Counted from the stretch's first letter, positions 25,554 through 35,580 are shown. The stretch is DNA of 64,000 nt from Bacillus sp. ISL-7 (GCF_018613065.1 NZ_JAGGQW010000040.1:62001-126000); one strand, 5' to 3'. The notes: generated from the sequence alone by a model not told the origin. Made by a program: numbers and translations.

Positions 25554-25994
25554 ATGGAAAATAATTCAACTGCTAATTCATTAAAGCTTTTTATAGTCCT
25601 TTCAAGAGCGTATAAAGCAATTAACGAGCATGTAAATAAAGTGATCCAGGCCAGTGGGTTAAATCCTACTGAATTTGCAGTTTTGGAGCTCCTTTACCAT
25701 AAAGGTGACCAGCCAATGCAGCAAATAGGCGGGAAAATATTACTTGCAAGTGGAAGCATTACTTACGTGGTCGACAAGCTCGAACAAAAAGGGATGTTAA
25801 AAAGAATTGCCTGTCCGAAGGACCGTCGAGTCACATTTGCACAAATAACTGAAGATGGGAAAAAGTTTATTCAGGATATTTTTCCTGAACATGCTGAGCA
25901 AATTGATAAACTCATGTCATCACTGACTGAAACTGAAAAACTGGAAGCAATTGACCTGTTGAAAAAACTAGGGTTGCCTGCTGGTAAGTTCTAA
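25554..25994 (+). CDS. MarR-family regulator, MhqR-like
   Basis: 146 residues with AAAGGATGAG upstream. The winged helix-turn-helix is clear: NPTEFAVLELLYHKGDQPM, IGGKILLASGSITYVVDKLEQKG (recognition helix) and the DRR wing (CPKDRRVTFAQIT). It resembles MhqR (quinone/electrophile sensing) closely in the first 100 residues. One cysteine (C-P-K-D-R-R) is placed just before the wing. A strong promoter with a palindrome over its start point indicates tight autoregulation. The divergent, frameshifted MFS exporter gene is the obvious target. Confidence 0.85.
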   Translation: MENNSTANSLKLFIVLSRAYKAINEHVNKVIQASGLNPTEFAVLELLYHKGDQPMQQIGGKILLASGSITYVVDKLEQKGMLKRIACPKDRRVTFAQITEDGKKFIQDIFPEHAEQIDKLMSSLTETEKLEAIDLLKKLGLPAGKF

Positions 25995-26021
25995 TACGGC
26001 CATTGGGTCGTATTTTTTTTG
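25993..26021 (+). terminator. Terminator of the MarR gene
   Basis: AATACGGCC pairs with GGTCGTATT (one G-T pair) followed by TTTTTTTT. The stem overlaps the stop codon by two bases. Confidence 0.8.
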
Positions 26022-26097
26022 TTGTTAGGAATGTTAGTCGATAGTATATAATAAAATAGATTGGAATAATAGCAAAGTATAAAAAGGGGATGGTTCA

Positions 26098-27792
26098 ATG
26101 GGGTTTGAGAACTATACATACATACGTCCGGATTTAAATGAGGTAACAGAAAAATTTCATTTGGCACTTGAGAGCCTAAAAAATGCAGAATCAGTTGAAG
26201 AGCAAAGCAGGGTCATGAATGAGATTAATAAACTAAGAAATGATCTAGGTACGATGTTCAACCTTTGTTATATTCGTCATTCTATTGATACAAATGATGA
26301 GTTTTATAAGGATGAACAAGATTTTATGGATGAAATCCAGCCTGAAGTTGAAGGGTTAGTAACTAAGTATTATCAAGTGCTTGTAAATTCTAAGTTCCGT
26401 CCTGAATTAGAAGAGAAATGGGGAAAGCAGCTATTTGCCCTGGCTGAAGGACAACTTAAAACATTTAAACCTGAAATTGTGCCCTTACTTCAGAAGGAAA
26501 ATCGCCTATCAACGGAATATACGAAGCTAATGGCCTCGGCAAAGATAGAATTCGAAGGGGAAGAGAGAACATTAGCACAATTAGAACCATTCGCGCAGTC
26601 GACTGACAGAAAAATGAGAAAACGAGCCAATGAAGCGAAATTTGGTTTTATGGTTGAACATGAAGCTGAGTTTGATCGAATTTATGATGATCTGGTGAAA
26701 GTAAGGACAGAAATTGCCGAATCACTTGGATTTAATAACTTTGTTGAACTTGGTTATTACAGAATGATGAGAACAGATTATAATGCTGAGATGGTCGCCA
26801 ATTTCCGTAGTCAAGTACAGGATTTCATTGTTCCGATTGCGACAAAATTAAAAGTACGTCAACAAGAAAGAATCGGACTGGATAAATTAAAGTACTATGA
26901 TGAAAGCTTTAATTTTCAAACTGGTAATGCCACTCCAAAAGGTACTCCGGAATGGATCATAGAAAATGGACAAAAAATGTATGAAGATCTTTCAGAAGAT
27001 ACGGGGGCATTTTTTCGCTATATGCAAGATAATCATTTGATGGATCTTGTTGCCAAGAAGGGTAAGGCCGGCGGAGGCTACTGTACGTTTATAGAGAATT
27101 ATAAAGCACCTTTCATTTTTTCTAATTTCAACGGAACGTCCGGGGATATTGATGTCCTGACACATGAGGCAGGTCATGCTTTCCAAGTATATTCAAGCCG
27201 TCATTTTGAGATTCCCGAATATGCATGGCCAACCTATGAAGCCTGTGAAATTCATTCGATGAGTATGGAATTTTTCACATGGCCATGGATGGACTTGTTC
27301 TTTAAGGAAGACACTGATAAATACAAGTTTTCTCATTTAAGTGATGCCCTATTATTCTTGCCATATGGGGTTTCGGTTGATGAATTTCAACATTGGGTCT
27401 ATGAAAACCCAGAAGCTACTCCAAAAGAGCGTAAGTTCCAGTGGCGTGAGATTGAGAAAAAATATTTGCCGCATAAAGATTATGACGGAAATGAATACCT
27501 AGAGAATGGCGGCTTCTGGCAGCGCCAAGGGCATATCTATAATTCGCCATTTTACTATATTGATTATACGCTCGCCCAAATTTGTGCTTTCCAATTCTGG
27601 AAGCGTTCAAGAGAGAATCAAGATGAAGCTTGGGCAGATTATGTGAAGCTTTGTAAGTTAGGCGGGAGTATGTCATTCACAAAGTTAGTCGAGGCAGCAA
27701 ATCTAATCTCTCCTTTTGAAGTTGGTTGTGTAGAGTCAGTTGTGGGTGTAATTGATGATTGGTTAAAATCTGTGGATGATAAAAATCTATAG
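26098..27792 (+). CDS. M3-family oligoendopeptidase
   Basis: 564 residues, ATG after AGGGGATGG. The zinc motif HEAGH (DVLTHEAGHAFQVYSS, near 355-370) with the downstream glutamate in EIHSMSMEFF is that of thimet-type M3 metallopeptidases. Length fits the shorter bacterial M3 group (PepF-related, 560-600 residues). There is no signal peptide, so it works in the cytoplasm on short peptides. It is monocistronic and converges on clpE, with a shared terminator. Confidence 0.9.
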   Translation: MGFENYTYIRPDLNEVTEKFHLALESLKNAESVEEQSRVMNEINKLRNDLGTMFNLCYIRHSIDTNDEFYKDEQDFMDEIQPEVEGLVTKYYQVLVNSKFRPELEEKWGKQLFALAEGQLKTFKPEIVPLLQKENRLSTEYTKLMASAKIEFEGEERTLAQLEPFAQSTDRKMRKRANEAKFGFMVEHEAEFDRIYDDLVKVRTEIAESLGFNNFVELGYYRMMRTDYNAEMVANFRSQVQDFIVPIATKLKVRQQERIGLDKLKYYDESFNFQTGNATPKGTPEWIIENGQKMYEDLSEDTGAFFRYMQDNHLMDLVAKKGKAGGGYCTFIENYKAPFIFSNFNGTSGDIDVLTHEAGHAFQVYSSRHFEIPEYAWPTYEACEIHSMSMEFFTWPWMDLFFKEDTDKYKFSHLSDALLFLPYGVSVDEFQHWVYENPEATPKERKFQWREIEKKYLPHKDYDGNEYLENGGFWQRQGHIYNSPFYYIDYTLAQICAFQFWKRSRENQDEAWADYVKLCKLGGSMSFTKLVEAANLISPFEVGCVESVVGVIDDWLKSVDDKNL

Positions 27793-27801
27793 TTAAATGA
27801 A

Positions 27802-27836
27802 AAAAGCGAAGCCGTTCAAGAAATGGCTTCGCTTTT
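27802..27836. terminator. Bidirectional terminator, M3 peptidase / clpE
   Basis: A 12-bp stem (27802-27813 with 27825-27836), A-rich on the left arm and T-rich on the right arm, between convergent genes. Confidence 0.88.
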
Positions 27837-27839
27837 GAC

Positions 27840-29993
27840 CTATTTAAGAGAAGTTACTTTAGAAACTACTTTGAGCTGATTTTCTTCAACAACGGCAGAT
27901 AATTTTTTAGTATCTGGTTCCTCTAAGATAAAATCAGCAATTTTATCTTCAAGTTCTTCTTGGATTACGCGGCGGAGCGGGCGTGCCCCAAATGCGGGGT
28001 GGTACCCAAGCATAGCTAGTTTTTCTTTTGCTTCAGTTGTAATGGTTAATTCAATCTTTTGCTCAGTAAGTGTTTCTTGTAATTCACTAATCATTAAATC
28101 GACAATATAGAGGATATGCTCTTTACCGAGTGAATTGAATTCAATAATACTATCGAAACGATTCAAGAATTCTGGCTTAAAGAAGCCGCCTAACGAGTCA
28201 AGTATACTTGCTTCTTCGATCGCCGCTGTTGTACCAAATCCAACATGAACTGTCCTGTGGCCCACACCAGCATTGCTTGTCATAATGATAACAGTATCCT
28301 TAAAGCTGACAATTCTTCCTTGACTGTCTGTGAGTCGGCCATCTTCAAGAATTTGCAGGAACAGATGCTGGACATCTGGATGTGCTTTTTCAATTTCATC
28401 TAATAAAATAATGCTATATGGATTTCTCCTCACTTTTTCGGTTAGCTGTCCTGCCTCTTCATGACCTACATAGCCAGGAGGTGAGCCGATTAATTTGGAG
28501 ACGCTGTGTTTTTCCATGTATTCGCTCATATCAAGACGGATCATCGAATCCTTAGAACCAAATAATTCCTCAGCAAGCGTTTTGGTTAACTCTGTTTTTC
28601 CCACGCCGGTTGGTCCAACAAATAAAAAGGAACCAATTGGGCGATGCTTTGATTTTAAGCCGGCCCGACTACGTCTAATCGCTTTAGAAACTTTATTTAC
28701 AGCCTTTTCCTGGCCAATAACCCTTTGGTTAAGATTTTCTTCTAATGCCTTCATTTTTAGCTGCTCATCTTGTTGCAGCTTTCCAACAGGTATCCCTGTT
28801 TTTTGTTCGATGATTTCTTGTATAAGCCCTACATCAACGATGGGTCTTTCAGAGCTTGATATGAAATGTAAAGACTTTTCAAGGTTTGTTTCTTCATCGC
28901 GAAGGGATGCTGCCCTTTCATACTGCTCATTTTTAAGTGCTTCTTCCTTCTCAGCAGCAATCTCTTTTAGACGTATTTCAATTTGTTCATTGCTCTTATA
29001 ATCCGAAACTAGGTTTAATTTCGAACCAGCTTCATCAAGCAAATCGATGGCTTTGTCAGGTAAAAAGCGGTCTTGAATATAGCGCTGAGACAATTGAACA
29101 CATGCAAGGATTGCTTCATCAGAATAGACGACTTCATGATAATCCTCATACTTCTTTTGTATCCCTTTTAATATATCAATCGCAGCTTCTGCAGTCGGTT
29201 CAAGTACATGAACTGGTTGGAAGCGCCGTTCCAGAGCAGAATCTTTTTCGATTTGGCGATATTCTTTTAAGGTGGTTGCACCAACCACCTGAAGTTCTCC
29301 ACGTGCAAGGGCAGGCTTTAAAATGTTGCCGGCATCCATAGAGCCTTCAGCAGAGCCAGCACCTACTAGCAGATGAATCTCATCGATGAAAAGGATTATA
29401 TTTTTCCGCTCCTGTAATTCGGAAATGACTTGCTTCATTCTTTCCTCAAATTGGCCACGGATTCCTGTATTGGCAACAAGGGAAGCGACGTCAAGCAAAT
29501 ATACCTCTTTACCCCGTAACTTACCTGGGACATCTCCTTCAGCAATTTTCTGGGCAAGATCTTCAGCAATTGCAGTCTTCCCGACCCCTGGTTCACCAAT
29601 TAATACCGGATTATTCTTATTTCGTCTGTTTAGTATTTCAATGACACGCTTTACTTCTCCATCGCGGCCGATGACAGGATCTATCAACCCCGCTTTTGCC
29701 ATTTGGGTTAAATTACGTCCGAATTGATCAATAAAGCCACCTTTTCCGGTTTTTCTTCCTGTTTGTTGTGTAGGTTGAATGTTATCATCCTTATCATGAG
29801 AAGCGTTATTCATGAACAGATTTTCAAATGGGAAGCTTGGATAAGAATTCATCTTTGGACCAAAACTTGCACCTAAAGTTTGCTTTTCTTTTGTATAACA
29901 TTCGTGACAGAGTTTGATTTCCTTACGTTGTCCGTTAATAATCATATTTAATTGAATGTTCGCATGGTTTTCTTTACATTGTTGACAAAGCAT
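27840..29993 (-). CDS. clpE: ATP-dependent Clp protease ATP-binding subunit ClpE
   Basis: 717 residues from ATG 29993; AAGGAGGT lies 10 bp upstream, and a TTG two codons earlier is too close to it. The N-terminal zinc finger C-x2-C (CQQC) and C-x2-C (CHEC) defines ClpE among Clp ATPases. First AAA+ module: GEPGVGKT and [15 protein letters not shown]-like middle helix ([16 protein letters not shown]); second AAA+ module: [26 protein letters not shown]. ClpE unfolds aggregated or damaged proteins for ClpP under heat stress. Control by CtsR is indicated by boxes at 30031-30092. Confidence 0.96.
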   Translation of the reverse strand: MLCQQCKENHANIQLNMIINGQRKEIKLCHECYTKEKQTLGASFGPKMNSYPSFPFENLFMNNASHDKDDNIQPTQQTGRKTGKGGFIDQFGRNLTQMAKAGLIDPVIGRDGEVKRVIEILNRRNKNNPVLIGEPGVGKTAIAEDLAQKIAEGDVPGKLRGKEVYLLDVASLVANTGIRGQFEERMKQVISELQERKNIILFIDEIHLLVGAGSAEGSMDAGNILKPALARGELQVVGATTLKEYRQIEKDSALERRFQPVHVLEPTAEAAIDILKGIQKKYEDYHEVVYSDEAILACVQLSQRYIQDRFLPDKAIDLLDEAGSKLNLVSDYKSNEQIEIRLKEIAAEKEEALKNEQYERAASLRDEETNLEKSLHFISSSERPIVDVGLIQEIIEQKTGIPVGKLQQDEQLKMKALEENLNQRVIGQEKAVNKVSKAIRRSRAGLKSKHRPIGSFLFVGPTGVGKTELTKTLAEELFGSKDSMIRLDMSEYMEKHSVSKLIGSPPGYVGHEEAGQLTEKVRRNPYSIILLDEIEKAHPDVQHLFLQILEDGRLTDSQGRIVSFKDTVIIMTSNAGVGHRTVHVGFGTTAAIEEASILDSLGGFFKPEFLNRFDSIIEFNSLGKEHILYIVDLMISELQETLTEQKIELTITTEAKEKLAMLGYHPAFGARPLRRVIQEELEDKIADFILEEPDTKKLSAVVEENQLKVVSKVTSLK

Positions 29994-30030
29994 AAGCAAA
30001 TTACCTCCTTGTAAAGATTCATATTTTCAC

Positions 30031-30092
30031 TTTGACTTTGACTATATTTGACCTTATGACGATAGTATACTCTGACCTTTTTTGACTTTCAA
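30031..30092 (-). promoter_or_regulatory. clpE promoter with two CtsR boxes
   Basis: On the minus strand: -35 TTGAAA (30087-30092), 17 bp, -10 TATACT (30064-30069). CtsR heptad pairs: AGTCAAA-AAA-GGTCAGA (30071-30087), lying between -35 and -10, and GGTCAAA-TAT-AGTCAAA (30037-30053), downstream of the start. A third half-site GTCAAAG follows. This is the standard arrangement for heat-inducible repression by CtsR. Confidence 0.9.
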
Positions 30093-30185
30093 GAAATTTG
30101 TTTTTGGTAATGCTTGCTATTTCAGGAAAAAAGCTCGTCTTTGTTTGTCCTTATCATCATATATTGATTATAAGGAGGAGATGAT

Positions 30186-31235
30186 GTGAAAAGGGATTGG
30201 ACTCAAGCATTTCAGATTGCGGCGGTCTATGTAGGCACTGTAGTAGGCGCTGGATTCGCCACGGGAAAAGAAATCGTTGAATTTTTTTCGCGGTTTGGTT
30301 TCTTTGGCTTAATAAGTATTTTGATGAGCGGATATCTCTTTATTTCATTGGGTTCAAAATTAATGAGAATGGCTGCACTTATAGATGCAAAATCTTATCA
30401 AGAGTTTAATGAGTACTTGTTTGGCAAATGGCCTGGTCGTGTCATTAACGTCTTTATGCTATTTATGCTTCTTGGTGTTAGTGCTGTGATGCTTTCAGGG
30501 GCTGGGGCTATTTTTGAGGAACAGTTAAATCTGCCCAAAGCAGTCGGTGTTTTCCTGACAATTTTTTTATCCTTTTTAGTCATGCTAGTTGGTACAAAAG
30601 GTCTTTTTGCTGTCAACACGTTTGTTGTTCCGGTAATGATCACATTCAGCATAATTTTAATGTTCTATTCCATTCAAATGCCCAACTTCCTCAATCAATT
30701 ATTATTTATTCCCCATTCTGACGATGGCTGGAAAAGTGTGATTGCACCATTTTCATATGTGGCATTGAATCTGGGGCTAGCACAAGCCGTTTTAGTACCG
30801 ATTGCAACAGAGGTAAAGGATGATTGGACAATCAAATGGGGAGGGATTCTTGGGGGTGCTGCTTTAACAGTGATATTGATTGCTGGTCATTTCACTTTAA
30901 TCATGCTTCCTAATTTAGAACAATATAATATTCCAATGGCAATTATTATGAAAAACTTAGCCCCTTTTTTTTATTGGATTTTTGTACTCGTTATATATGG
31001 AGAGATTTTTACTTCTGTAATTGGAAATGTCTTTGGACTGGACCGACAATTGAAGCAATATTTGCCCATTCCAACAATTGTGTCGGTTACGCTTATTTTT
31101 ATTGTTTCCTACCTGATAAGTCTTGTGAATTACGGTACGTTGCTATCCTATTTGTATCCATTGTTTGGTTACATTTGCATGATTTTTTTTATTTTACTAT
31201 GGATGAAACCATTTACACCAAGTATAAGAAAATAG
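30186..31235 (+). CDS. ykvI: YkvI-like multispanning membrane protein
   Basis: 349 residues, GTG start after AAGGAGGAG. About ten hydrophobic segments begin with FQIAAVYVGTVVGAGFATGKE, whose GAGFATGKE motif resembles the unwound first helix of LeuT-fold (APC/SSS) transporters. It matches YkvI of B. subtilis, which is divergent from clpE there as well. The substrate is unknown. Likely a secondary transporter for an amino-acid-like or choline-like solute in the cytoplasmic membrane. Confidence 0.85.
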   Translation: MKRDWTQAFQIAAVYVGTVVGAGFATGKEIVEFFSRFGFFGLISILMSGYLFISLGSKLMRMAALIDAKSYQEFNEYLFGKWPGRVINVFMLFMLLGVSAVMLSGAGAIFEEQLNLPKAVGVFLTIFLSFLVMLVGTKGLFAVNTFVVPVMITFSIILMFYSIQMPNFLNQLLFIPHSDDGWKSVIAPFSYVALNLGLAQAVLVPIATEVKDDWTIKWGGILGGAALTVILIAGHFTLIMLPNLEQYNIPMAIIMKNLAPFFYWIFVLVIYGEIFTSVIGNVFGLDRQLKQYLPIPTIVSVTLIFIVSYLISLVNYGTLLSYLYPLFGYICMIFFILLWMKPFTPSIRK

Positions 31236-31272
31236 AAAAGCAAGTGTCTGCTAGACACTCTGCTTTTCTATT
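31235..31272. terminator. Bidirectional terminator, ykvI / CPBP gene
   Basis: GAAAAGCA-n-GTGTCT pairs with AGACAC-nn-TGCTTTTC, interrupted stem with a 3-nt loop, between two convergent genes. The right arm reaches into the stop codon of the minus-strand gene. Confidence 0.75.
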
Positions 31273-31879
31273 TAAAAGGCAAAATAATAAAAATCAAAAG
31301 GTCAAAAATGATATGAGAAACAATAACCAAGGGCATACTCTTTTTAAAAAAATAAAGATATCCCCACACAAAACCAGAAATAAAGGCAGCGAGAACTAAT
31401 AAAAATGAGCCCGAATAAATATGGACGGAAGCGTACAGAATTGATGCAGACAAAATACTTACAACCGGATTTAAGTATTTCGAGAGTCTTTTTTGGATAA
31501 ATCCACGCCAGAAAAGTTCTTCGCCAGGTGCCGCAACTAAAACAAGTGCAAGGTACTGCCAAAATAAGGATGGGGCATACCAGTTATAGAGATTTTTAAT
31601 GCTTGTATCAATTGGCAGCTGAAGTATCTCCATTCCCCGTATACCAGCCCGAAAAACAAAATATAATAAGAAACCGGATATTGATCCAAGTAGGATAAAT
31701 TGAATAAATGATACTTCATCATCCACCTCCTCTTGAAAGGTTGAGTATGCGATGAGTACCAGAACTGATCCTGAAAATATATACCAAAAGATCGCTCTAT
31801 CATGAAATGAAAAAAATAAAAGAACGTGAGCAATAATAAAACCAATAAGTATGCGAGGGTCTAGGAAGAATTTTTTCAT
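31268..31879 (-). CDS. CPBP-family intramembrane metalloprotease
   Basis: 203 residues with six to seven hydrophobic segments. Family motifs: APGEELFWRGFIQKRL (EExxxR, motif 1), the FLAAFISGFVWGYLYF-like segment (motif 3; here VLAAFISGFVWGYLYF) and SHIIFDLL (H of motif 4). CPBP (Abi/CAAX-like) proteases cut within membranes; in Bacillus some act in regulated proteolysis or bacteriocin immunity. Start ATG 31879 with AAAAGGAGAT upstream. Confidence 0.85.
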   Translation of the reverse strand: MKKFFLDPRILIGFIIAHVLLFFSFHDRAIFWYIFSGSVLVLIAYSTFQEEVDDEVSFIQFILLGSISGFLLYFVFRAGIRGMEILQLPIDTSIKNLYNWYAPSLFWQYLALVLVAAPGEELFWRGFIQKRLSKYLNPVVSILSASILYASVHIYSGSFLLVLAAFISGFVWGYLYFFKKSMPLVIVSHIIFDLLIFIILPFK

Positions 31880-32023
31880 TATCGCGATCTCCTTTTCGAA
31901 ACAATAAAATATATTTTATCAAATTAGTTTTTCAAATGGAAATCATTACATCACCCCTTTCCCCATTTATATTGTTTAGAAAACCAAGAAAAGAAAAAAA
32001 TAATAAGGAAGGGAGTGAAAGGG

Positions 32024-32143
32024 ATGAGCAAATCAAGGAGTGAACAAGAACGAGAATGGACAGTTAGGAAACAAGATCAAAATCCTCATGGGAAAGTCAA
32101 AAGTTTAAAGCAGTTATCAAAGGAAGCAGGAAAAGGCGAATAG
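32024..32143 (+). CDS. DUF6254-like small protein
   Basis: 39 residues, start ATG 32024 behind GAAGGGAGTG. The sequence is highly charged, with the run SEQEREWTVRKQDQNPHGKV and then LKQLSKEAGK, which matches the short DUF6254 proteins of Bacillaceae. No function is known; small size and charge recall minor spore proteins. Confidence 0.7.
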   Translation: MSKSRSEQEREWTVRKQDQNPHGKVKSLKQLSKEAGKGE

Positions 32144-32154
32144 CGGTTTAAAAA

Positions 32155-32183
32155 AAAAGGCAGCCATGGCTAGACTGCCTTTT
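32155..32183. terminator. Bidirectional terminator, DUF6254 gene / ykvS
   Basis: AAAAGGCAG pairs with CTGCCTTTT (9 bp) around an 11-nt loop, between convergent genes. Confidence 0.8.
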
Positions 32184-32198
32184 CTATAATTCTATTAA

Positions 32199-32387
32199 TT
32201 AATAAGCGCTTTCTTTTACAACCTTATAGTTTTTGTGATTAACAACTGTTCGTTGATCCAATTCTAAATCACGATAATTGTCCATAAATGTTAGGTCGAC
32301 TATGACAGAATTTTCATTTACCTTTTCAACGATCCCCTTTAGACCACCGCGGAATTCTATGATATTTCCTACTTCTGCTTTTCTCAT
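32199..32387 (-). CDS. ykvS: YkvS family protein (DUF2187)
   Basis: 62 residues. KAEVGNIIEFRGGLKGIVEKV and SVIVDLTFMDNYRDLELDQRTVV follow the SH3-like beta pattern of YkvS/DUF2187. The product is a small cytoplasmic protein of unknown role. ATG start with AGAGAGAC upstream. Confidence 0.85.
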   Translation of the reverse strand: MRKAEVGNIIEFRGGLKGIVEKVNENSVIVDLTFMDNYRDLELDQRTVVNHKNYKVVKESAY

Positions 32388-32542
32388 TTTAGTCTCTCTC
32401 CTTTACCCCAAAAAACTATAATAAAATCCAGTTAAATAACAGTTTGCACTACTTTATTCATTTCGTAAAGGCTTTTATTTGACAATTATGTTAATTCTTT
32501 ATAAACATTTTAATAATATGCGAAAAAAGGCCATAAAAGAAT

Positions 32543-32556
32543 CGGAAACGCTTTCA
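32543..32556 (+). promoter_or_regulatory. cre-like site (CcpA)
   Basis: CGGAAACGCTTTCA, or TGAAAGCGTTTCCG on the other strand, fits the catabolite-responsive element with two or three mismatches. It lies 80 bp before the next small gene and 660 bp before ptsH. Confidence 0.45.
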
Positions 32557-32635
32557 AAAGTTATCGTAAGTTTCGAAAATTGGCTTAATAAAAGTCATAT
32601 ACGTTAAAATAAACAGATAAAGGTGGTGCAACAGA

Positions 32636-32830
32636 ATGAAGGAAGAAATGATCACTGAAATCTTGGATCGACTAATGACTGGTGAACTTTCAGAGTATTT
32701 TGTAACAAATGATGATTTCATGGAATTTCGTCAGGTACTTGTAAAAAGAAAAGATTTTAAGCATTTCCGCGGAATTGGTCAGAGGGGAGGCGATGTTTTG
32801 TATCAATATCTAAAAGAACCAAGAAGCTAA
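32636..32830 (+). CDS. Conserved small hypothetical protein
   Basis: 64 residues, ATG after AAAGGTGG. Acidic helical N-terminus (MITEILDRLMTGELSEYF), then DFMEFRQVLVKRKDFKHFRG and a glycine-rich IGQRGGDVLYQYL. The compact, well-ordered sequence suggests a conserved Bacillus protein, but no function is recognised. A cre-like site lies upstream and a weak hairpin (32884-32897) follows. Confidence 0.65.
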   Translation: MKEEMITEILDRLMTGELSEYFVTNDDFMEFRQVLVKRKDFKHFRGIGQRGGDVLYQYLKEPRS

Positions 32831-32943
32831 TCGCTATTATTACCAGGAACTCTCCATTAGAAATGTTGAAATAATCAAAAGCTGTCGAAGGTGACAGATT
32901 TTATTGTTTTTTCATGGGGGAATGTGATAGTTTATGAATGTTT

Positions 32944-32971
32944 TTGACAGAATTGTGACAAATGATATAAA
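32944..32971 (+). promoter_or_regulatory. Sigma-A promoter of ptsHI
   Basis: TTGACA (32944-32949), 16 bp, TATAAA (32966-32971). Transcription would start near 32978, giving ptsH an unusually long leader of about 235 nt. No antiterminator hairpin or GlcT-type site was recognised in it. Confidence 0.7.
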
Positions 32972-33213
32972 ATTGATTTTACAGTTGTTTGATAAAGTGG
33001 AAAGTGCTATTCTATCAATTGAATAAACAAAAAACATTATCATGTGAGTGTAAATTCATTACATATTTGTTTTCCTTTTGGAAAAAATAATTGAAAAAGA
33101 TTTGAATTTAACTCTTTAGCCAATTAATGATTTAGTTGACTAAATGATGAGAAATGTTTATTTTTAATGAAGCAAGTTTATATTTTTATATATATTAAAG
33201 GAGTTTGATGATC

Positions 33214-33480
33214 ATGTCAGAAAAGCAATTTAAGGTAATCGCAGAAACAGGGATACATGCAAGACCAGCAACTTTATTAGTACAAACGGCTAGCCGATTT
33301 GATTCTGAGATTCATTTAGAGCATAAAGGTAAAAAAGTTAATTTAAAATCAATTATGGGTGTTATGTCTCTAGGTGTTGGCCAAGGTGCAGATATTACGA
33401 TTTCTGCAGAAGGAAACGATGCAAACGATGCTTTAAATAGCCTTGAAGAAACATTGAAAAAAGAAGGATTGGCTGAATAA
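33214..33480 (+). CDS. ptsH: Phosphocarrier protein HPr
   Basis: 88 residues from ATG 33214 (AAAGGAG 10 bp upstream); two earlier in-frame ATG codons would add non-family residues. His15 in [10 protein letters not shown] receives phosphate from enzyme I. Ser46 in [12 protein letters not shown] is the site of HPr kinase, making HPr-Ser-P the CcpA co-repressor for carbon catabolite control. Length is exactly that of B. subtilis HPr. Its stop codon overlaps the ptsI start by one base. In B. subtilis ptsG precedes ptsH; here it does not. Confidence 0.97.
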   Translation: MSEKQFKVIAETGIHARPATLLVQTASRFDSEIHLEHKGKKVNLKSIMGVMSLGVGQGADITISAEGNDANDALNSLEETLKKEGLAE

Positions 33481-35192
33481 TGACTTTTTTACATGGGATC
33501 GCAGCATCAAACGGTATCGCAATTGCGAAGGCATACCGTCTTGTTGAACCAGATTTATCTTTTGAACAAAAAACAATTGACGATGCTGCTGCAGAGGTTG
33601 ACCGTTTTCGACAGGCAATGGAAAAATCTAAAGCAGAACTCGAAGCAATTCGTGACCGTGCCAAAGTTGACTTGGGTGCGGATAAAGCAGCAATTTTTGA
33701 AGCACATTTACTTGTCCTAAGTGATCCTGAATTAAATACACCAATAGAAGAAAAAATTCAGTCTGATAAAGTGAATGCTGAGTCTGCTTTAAAGGAAACT
33801 GCAGATATGTTCATTATGATGTTTGAACAAATGGATAATGAATATATGAAAGAACGTGCAGCAGATATTCGTGATGTAACGAAACGTGTATTAGCCCATT
33901 TATTAAGTGTTCAACTGGTTAATCCAAGCATGATTGCTGAGGAAGTTATCATTGTCGCAGAGGACTTAACACCTTCTGATACAGCACAATTAAACAGACA
34001 ATTTGTCTTAGGATTTACAACAAATATTGGTGGACGTACGTCACATTCAGCAATTATGGCTCGCTCTATGGAAATTCCAGCAGTAGTTGGAACAAAAACG
34101 GCTACTGAGGAAATCAATAATGGGGATCTAGTTATTGTTGACGGTTTAAAAGGTGAAGTACATATAAATCCTACTCCAGAACTTGTTGAACAATACCGTA
34201 AAGTTCATGATGAGTATGAAGTACAAAAAGCTGAATGGGCCAAGCTTGTTAACGAACCAACGGTAACGAATGATGATCATCATGTAGAATTGGTCGCCAA
34301 TATAGGTACTCCCAAGGATTTAAAGGGAGTAATTGAAAATGGCGGGGAAGGTGTAGGTCTTTACAGGACCGAGTTCCTATATATGGGAAGAGACCAGCTT
34401 CCAACAGAGGAAGAACAGTTTGAGTCCTATAAAGCCGTTTTAGAAGGATTAAAAGGAAAACCTGTTGTAGTTCGTACCTTGGATATTGGTGGGGATAAAG
34501 AACTGCCATATTTGGATTTACCAAAGGAAATGAATCCATTCTTAGGCTTCCGGGCCATTCGATTATGTTTAGAAGAGCAGGATATATTCCGCACCCAGCT
34601 TAGAGCCTTGTTACGGGCAAGTAACTATGGGAATTTAAAAATCATGTTCCCGATGATTGCAACTCTGGATGAATTCCGTGCGGCAAAAACGATTCTTGAA
34701 GAAGAAAAGCAAAAGCTTCTTGCTGAAGGTCAAAAGGTTTCCGATGAAATTGAACTTGGAATAATGGTCGAAATTCCTTCAACTGCTATCTTAGCTGATC
34801 AATTTGCAAAAGAAGTAGACTTCTTTAGTATTGGAACAAATGATTTGATTCAATATACGATGGCTGCAGACCGCATGAACCAACGTGTTTCATACCTATA
34901 TCAGCCCTATAGCCCATCCATTTTACGATTAGTAAAAATGGTTATTGATGCATCACATGCAGAAGGAAAATGGACAGGTATGTGTGGGGAAATGGCAGGA
35001 GATGAAACGGCTATTCCGGTTCTTTTAGGTCTTGGGCTTGATGAATTTTCTATGAGTGCAACTTCAATTTTAAAAGCTCGCTCACAAATCAGGAATTTGA
35101 AAAAATCTGATATGGAGAAGCTTGCTCAACAAGTTTTAAATATGCAAACAACCGCTCAGGTTATTGAAGCAGTAAATGGCGCCACAAAGTAA
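33480..35192 (+). CDS. ptsI: PTS enzyme I (PEP-protein phosphotransferase)
   Basis: 570 residues, the normal length. The active histidine is His189 in [12 protein letters not shown]. The PEP-binding barrel follows with [15 protein letters not shown] [25 protein letters not shown], and the C-terminal signature [12 protein letters not shown] and CGEMAG. It passes phosphate from PEP to HPr in the cytoplasm. The start overlaps ptsH (TAATG), so the two are translationally coupled. A strong terminator follows. Confidence 0.97.
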   Translation: MTFLHGIAASNGIAIAKAYRLVEPDLSFEQKTIDDAAAEVDRFRQAMEKSKAELEAIRDRAKVDLGADKAAIFEAHLLVLSDPELNTPIEEKIQSDKVNAESALKETADMFIMMFEQMDNEYMKERAADIRDVTKRVLAHLLSVQLVNPSMIAEEVIIVAEDLTPSDTAQLNRQFVLGFTTNIGGRTSHSAIMARSMEIPAVVGTKTATEEINNGDLVIVDGLKGEVHINPTPELVEQYRKVHDEYEVQKAEWAKLVNEPTVTNDDHHVELVANIGTPKDLKGVIENGGEGVGLYRTEFLYMGRDQLPTEEEQFESYKAVLEGLKGKPVVVRTLDIGGDKELPYLDLPKEMNPFLGFRAIRLCLEEQDIFRTQLRALLRASNYGNLKIMFPMIATLDEFRAAKTILEEEKQKLLAEGQKVSDEIELGIMVEIPSTAILADQFAKEVDFFSIGTNDLIQYTMAADRMNQRVSYLYQPYSPSILRLVKMVIDASHAEGKWTGMCGEMAGDETAIPVLLGLGLDEFSMSATSILKARSQIRNLKKSDMEKLAQQVLNMQTTAQVIEAVNGATK

Positions 35193-35204
35193 ACACAATA
35201 CTCA

Positions 35205-35237
35205 AAAAAGACCGGCTGATGATTAGCCGGTCTTTTT
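35205..35237 (+). terminator. Terminator of ptsHI
   Basis: AAAAAGACCGGCT pairs with AGCCGGTCTTTTT (13 bp, 7-nt loop). Confidence 0.92.
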
Positions 35238-35421
35238 CTGTCGTTCATTTATTTTTTGATTTTTCACAGTATTGTCTTTTTAATTATGGATTTTTGAGTA
35301 TAATAATAAGTAATACATAGTACCTATTTTTCGGCCAGTACTTTAGGATGATAGATGGACAGGAATAGGCAAGTATTTTATTGGACATGGTAAATTTGAA
35401 ATGGTGGAGGTGAATGGAAGT

Positions 35422-35568
35422 ATGGAACAAAAACCTGTACATTTTGATGGAAGTTCACTACTAGGTCAGGCAACCAATGAGGCATTGGTTAATGAACCAT
35501 TCCAGTTGACTGATGAAATGAGAATTAACATTGGTCACAATCCTTACTCTCTTGATACAAATGAATAA
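35422..35568 (+). CDS. Small hypothetical protein
   Basis: 48 residues, ATG 35422 with GGAGGTGA 9 bp upstream. Acidic and hydrophilic (KPVHFDGSSLLGQATNEALV, then DEMRINIGHNPYSL). Not recognised. It has its own terminator at 35581-35610, which supports a real monocistronic gene. Confidence 0.55.
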   Translation: MEQKPVHFDGSSLLGQATNEALVNEPFQLTDEMRINIGHNPYSLDTNE

Positions 35569-35580
35569 ATGATGCATGAA

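Noticed and set aside
28495..29341. Plus-strand open frames opposite clpE
   Set aside because: They are antisense shadows of conserved ClpE coding sequence.
30974..31399. Plus-strand frame of 141 codons overlapping ykvI
   Set aside because: A shadow of ykvI running through its terminator; no start signals.
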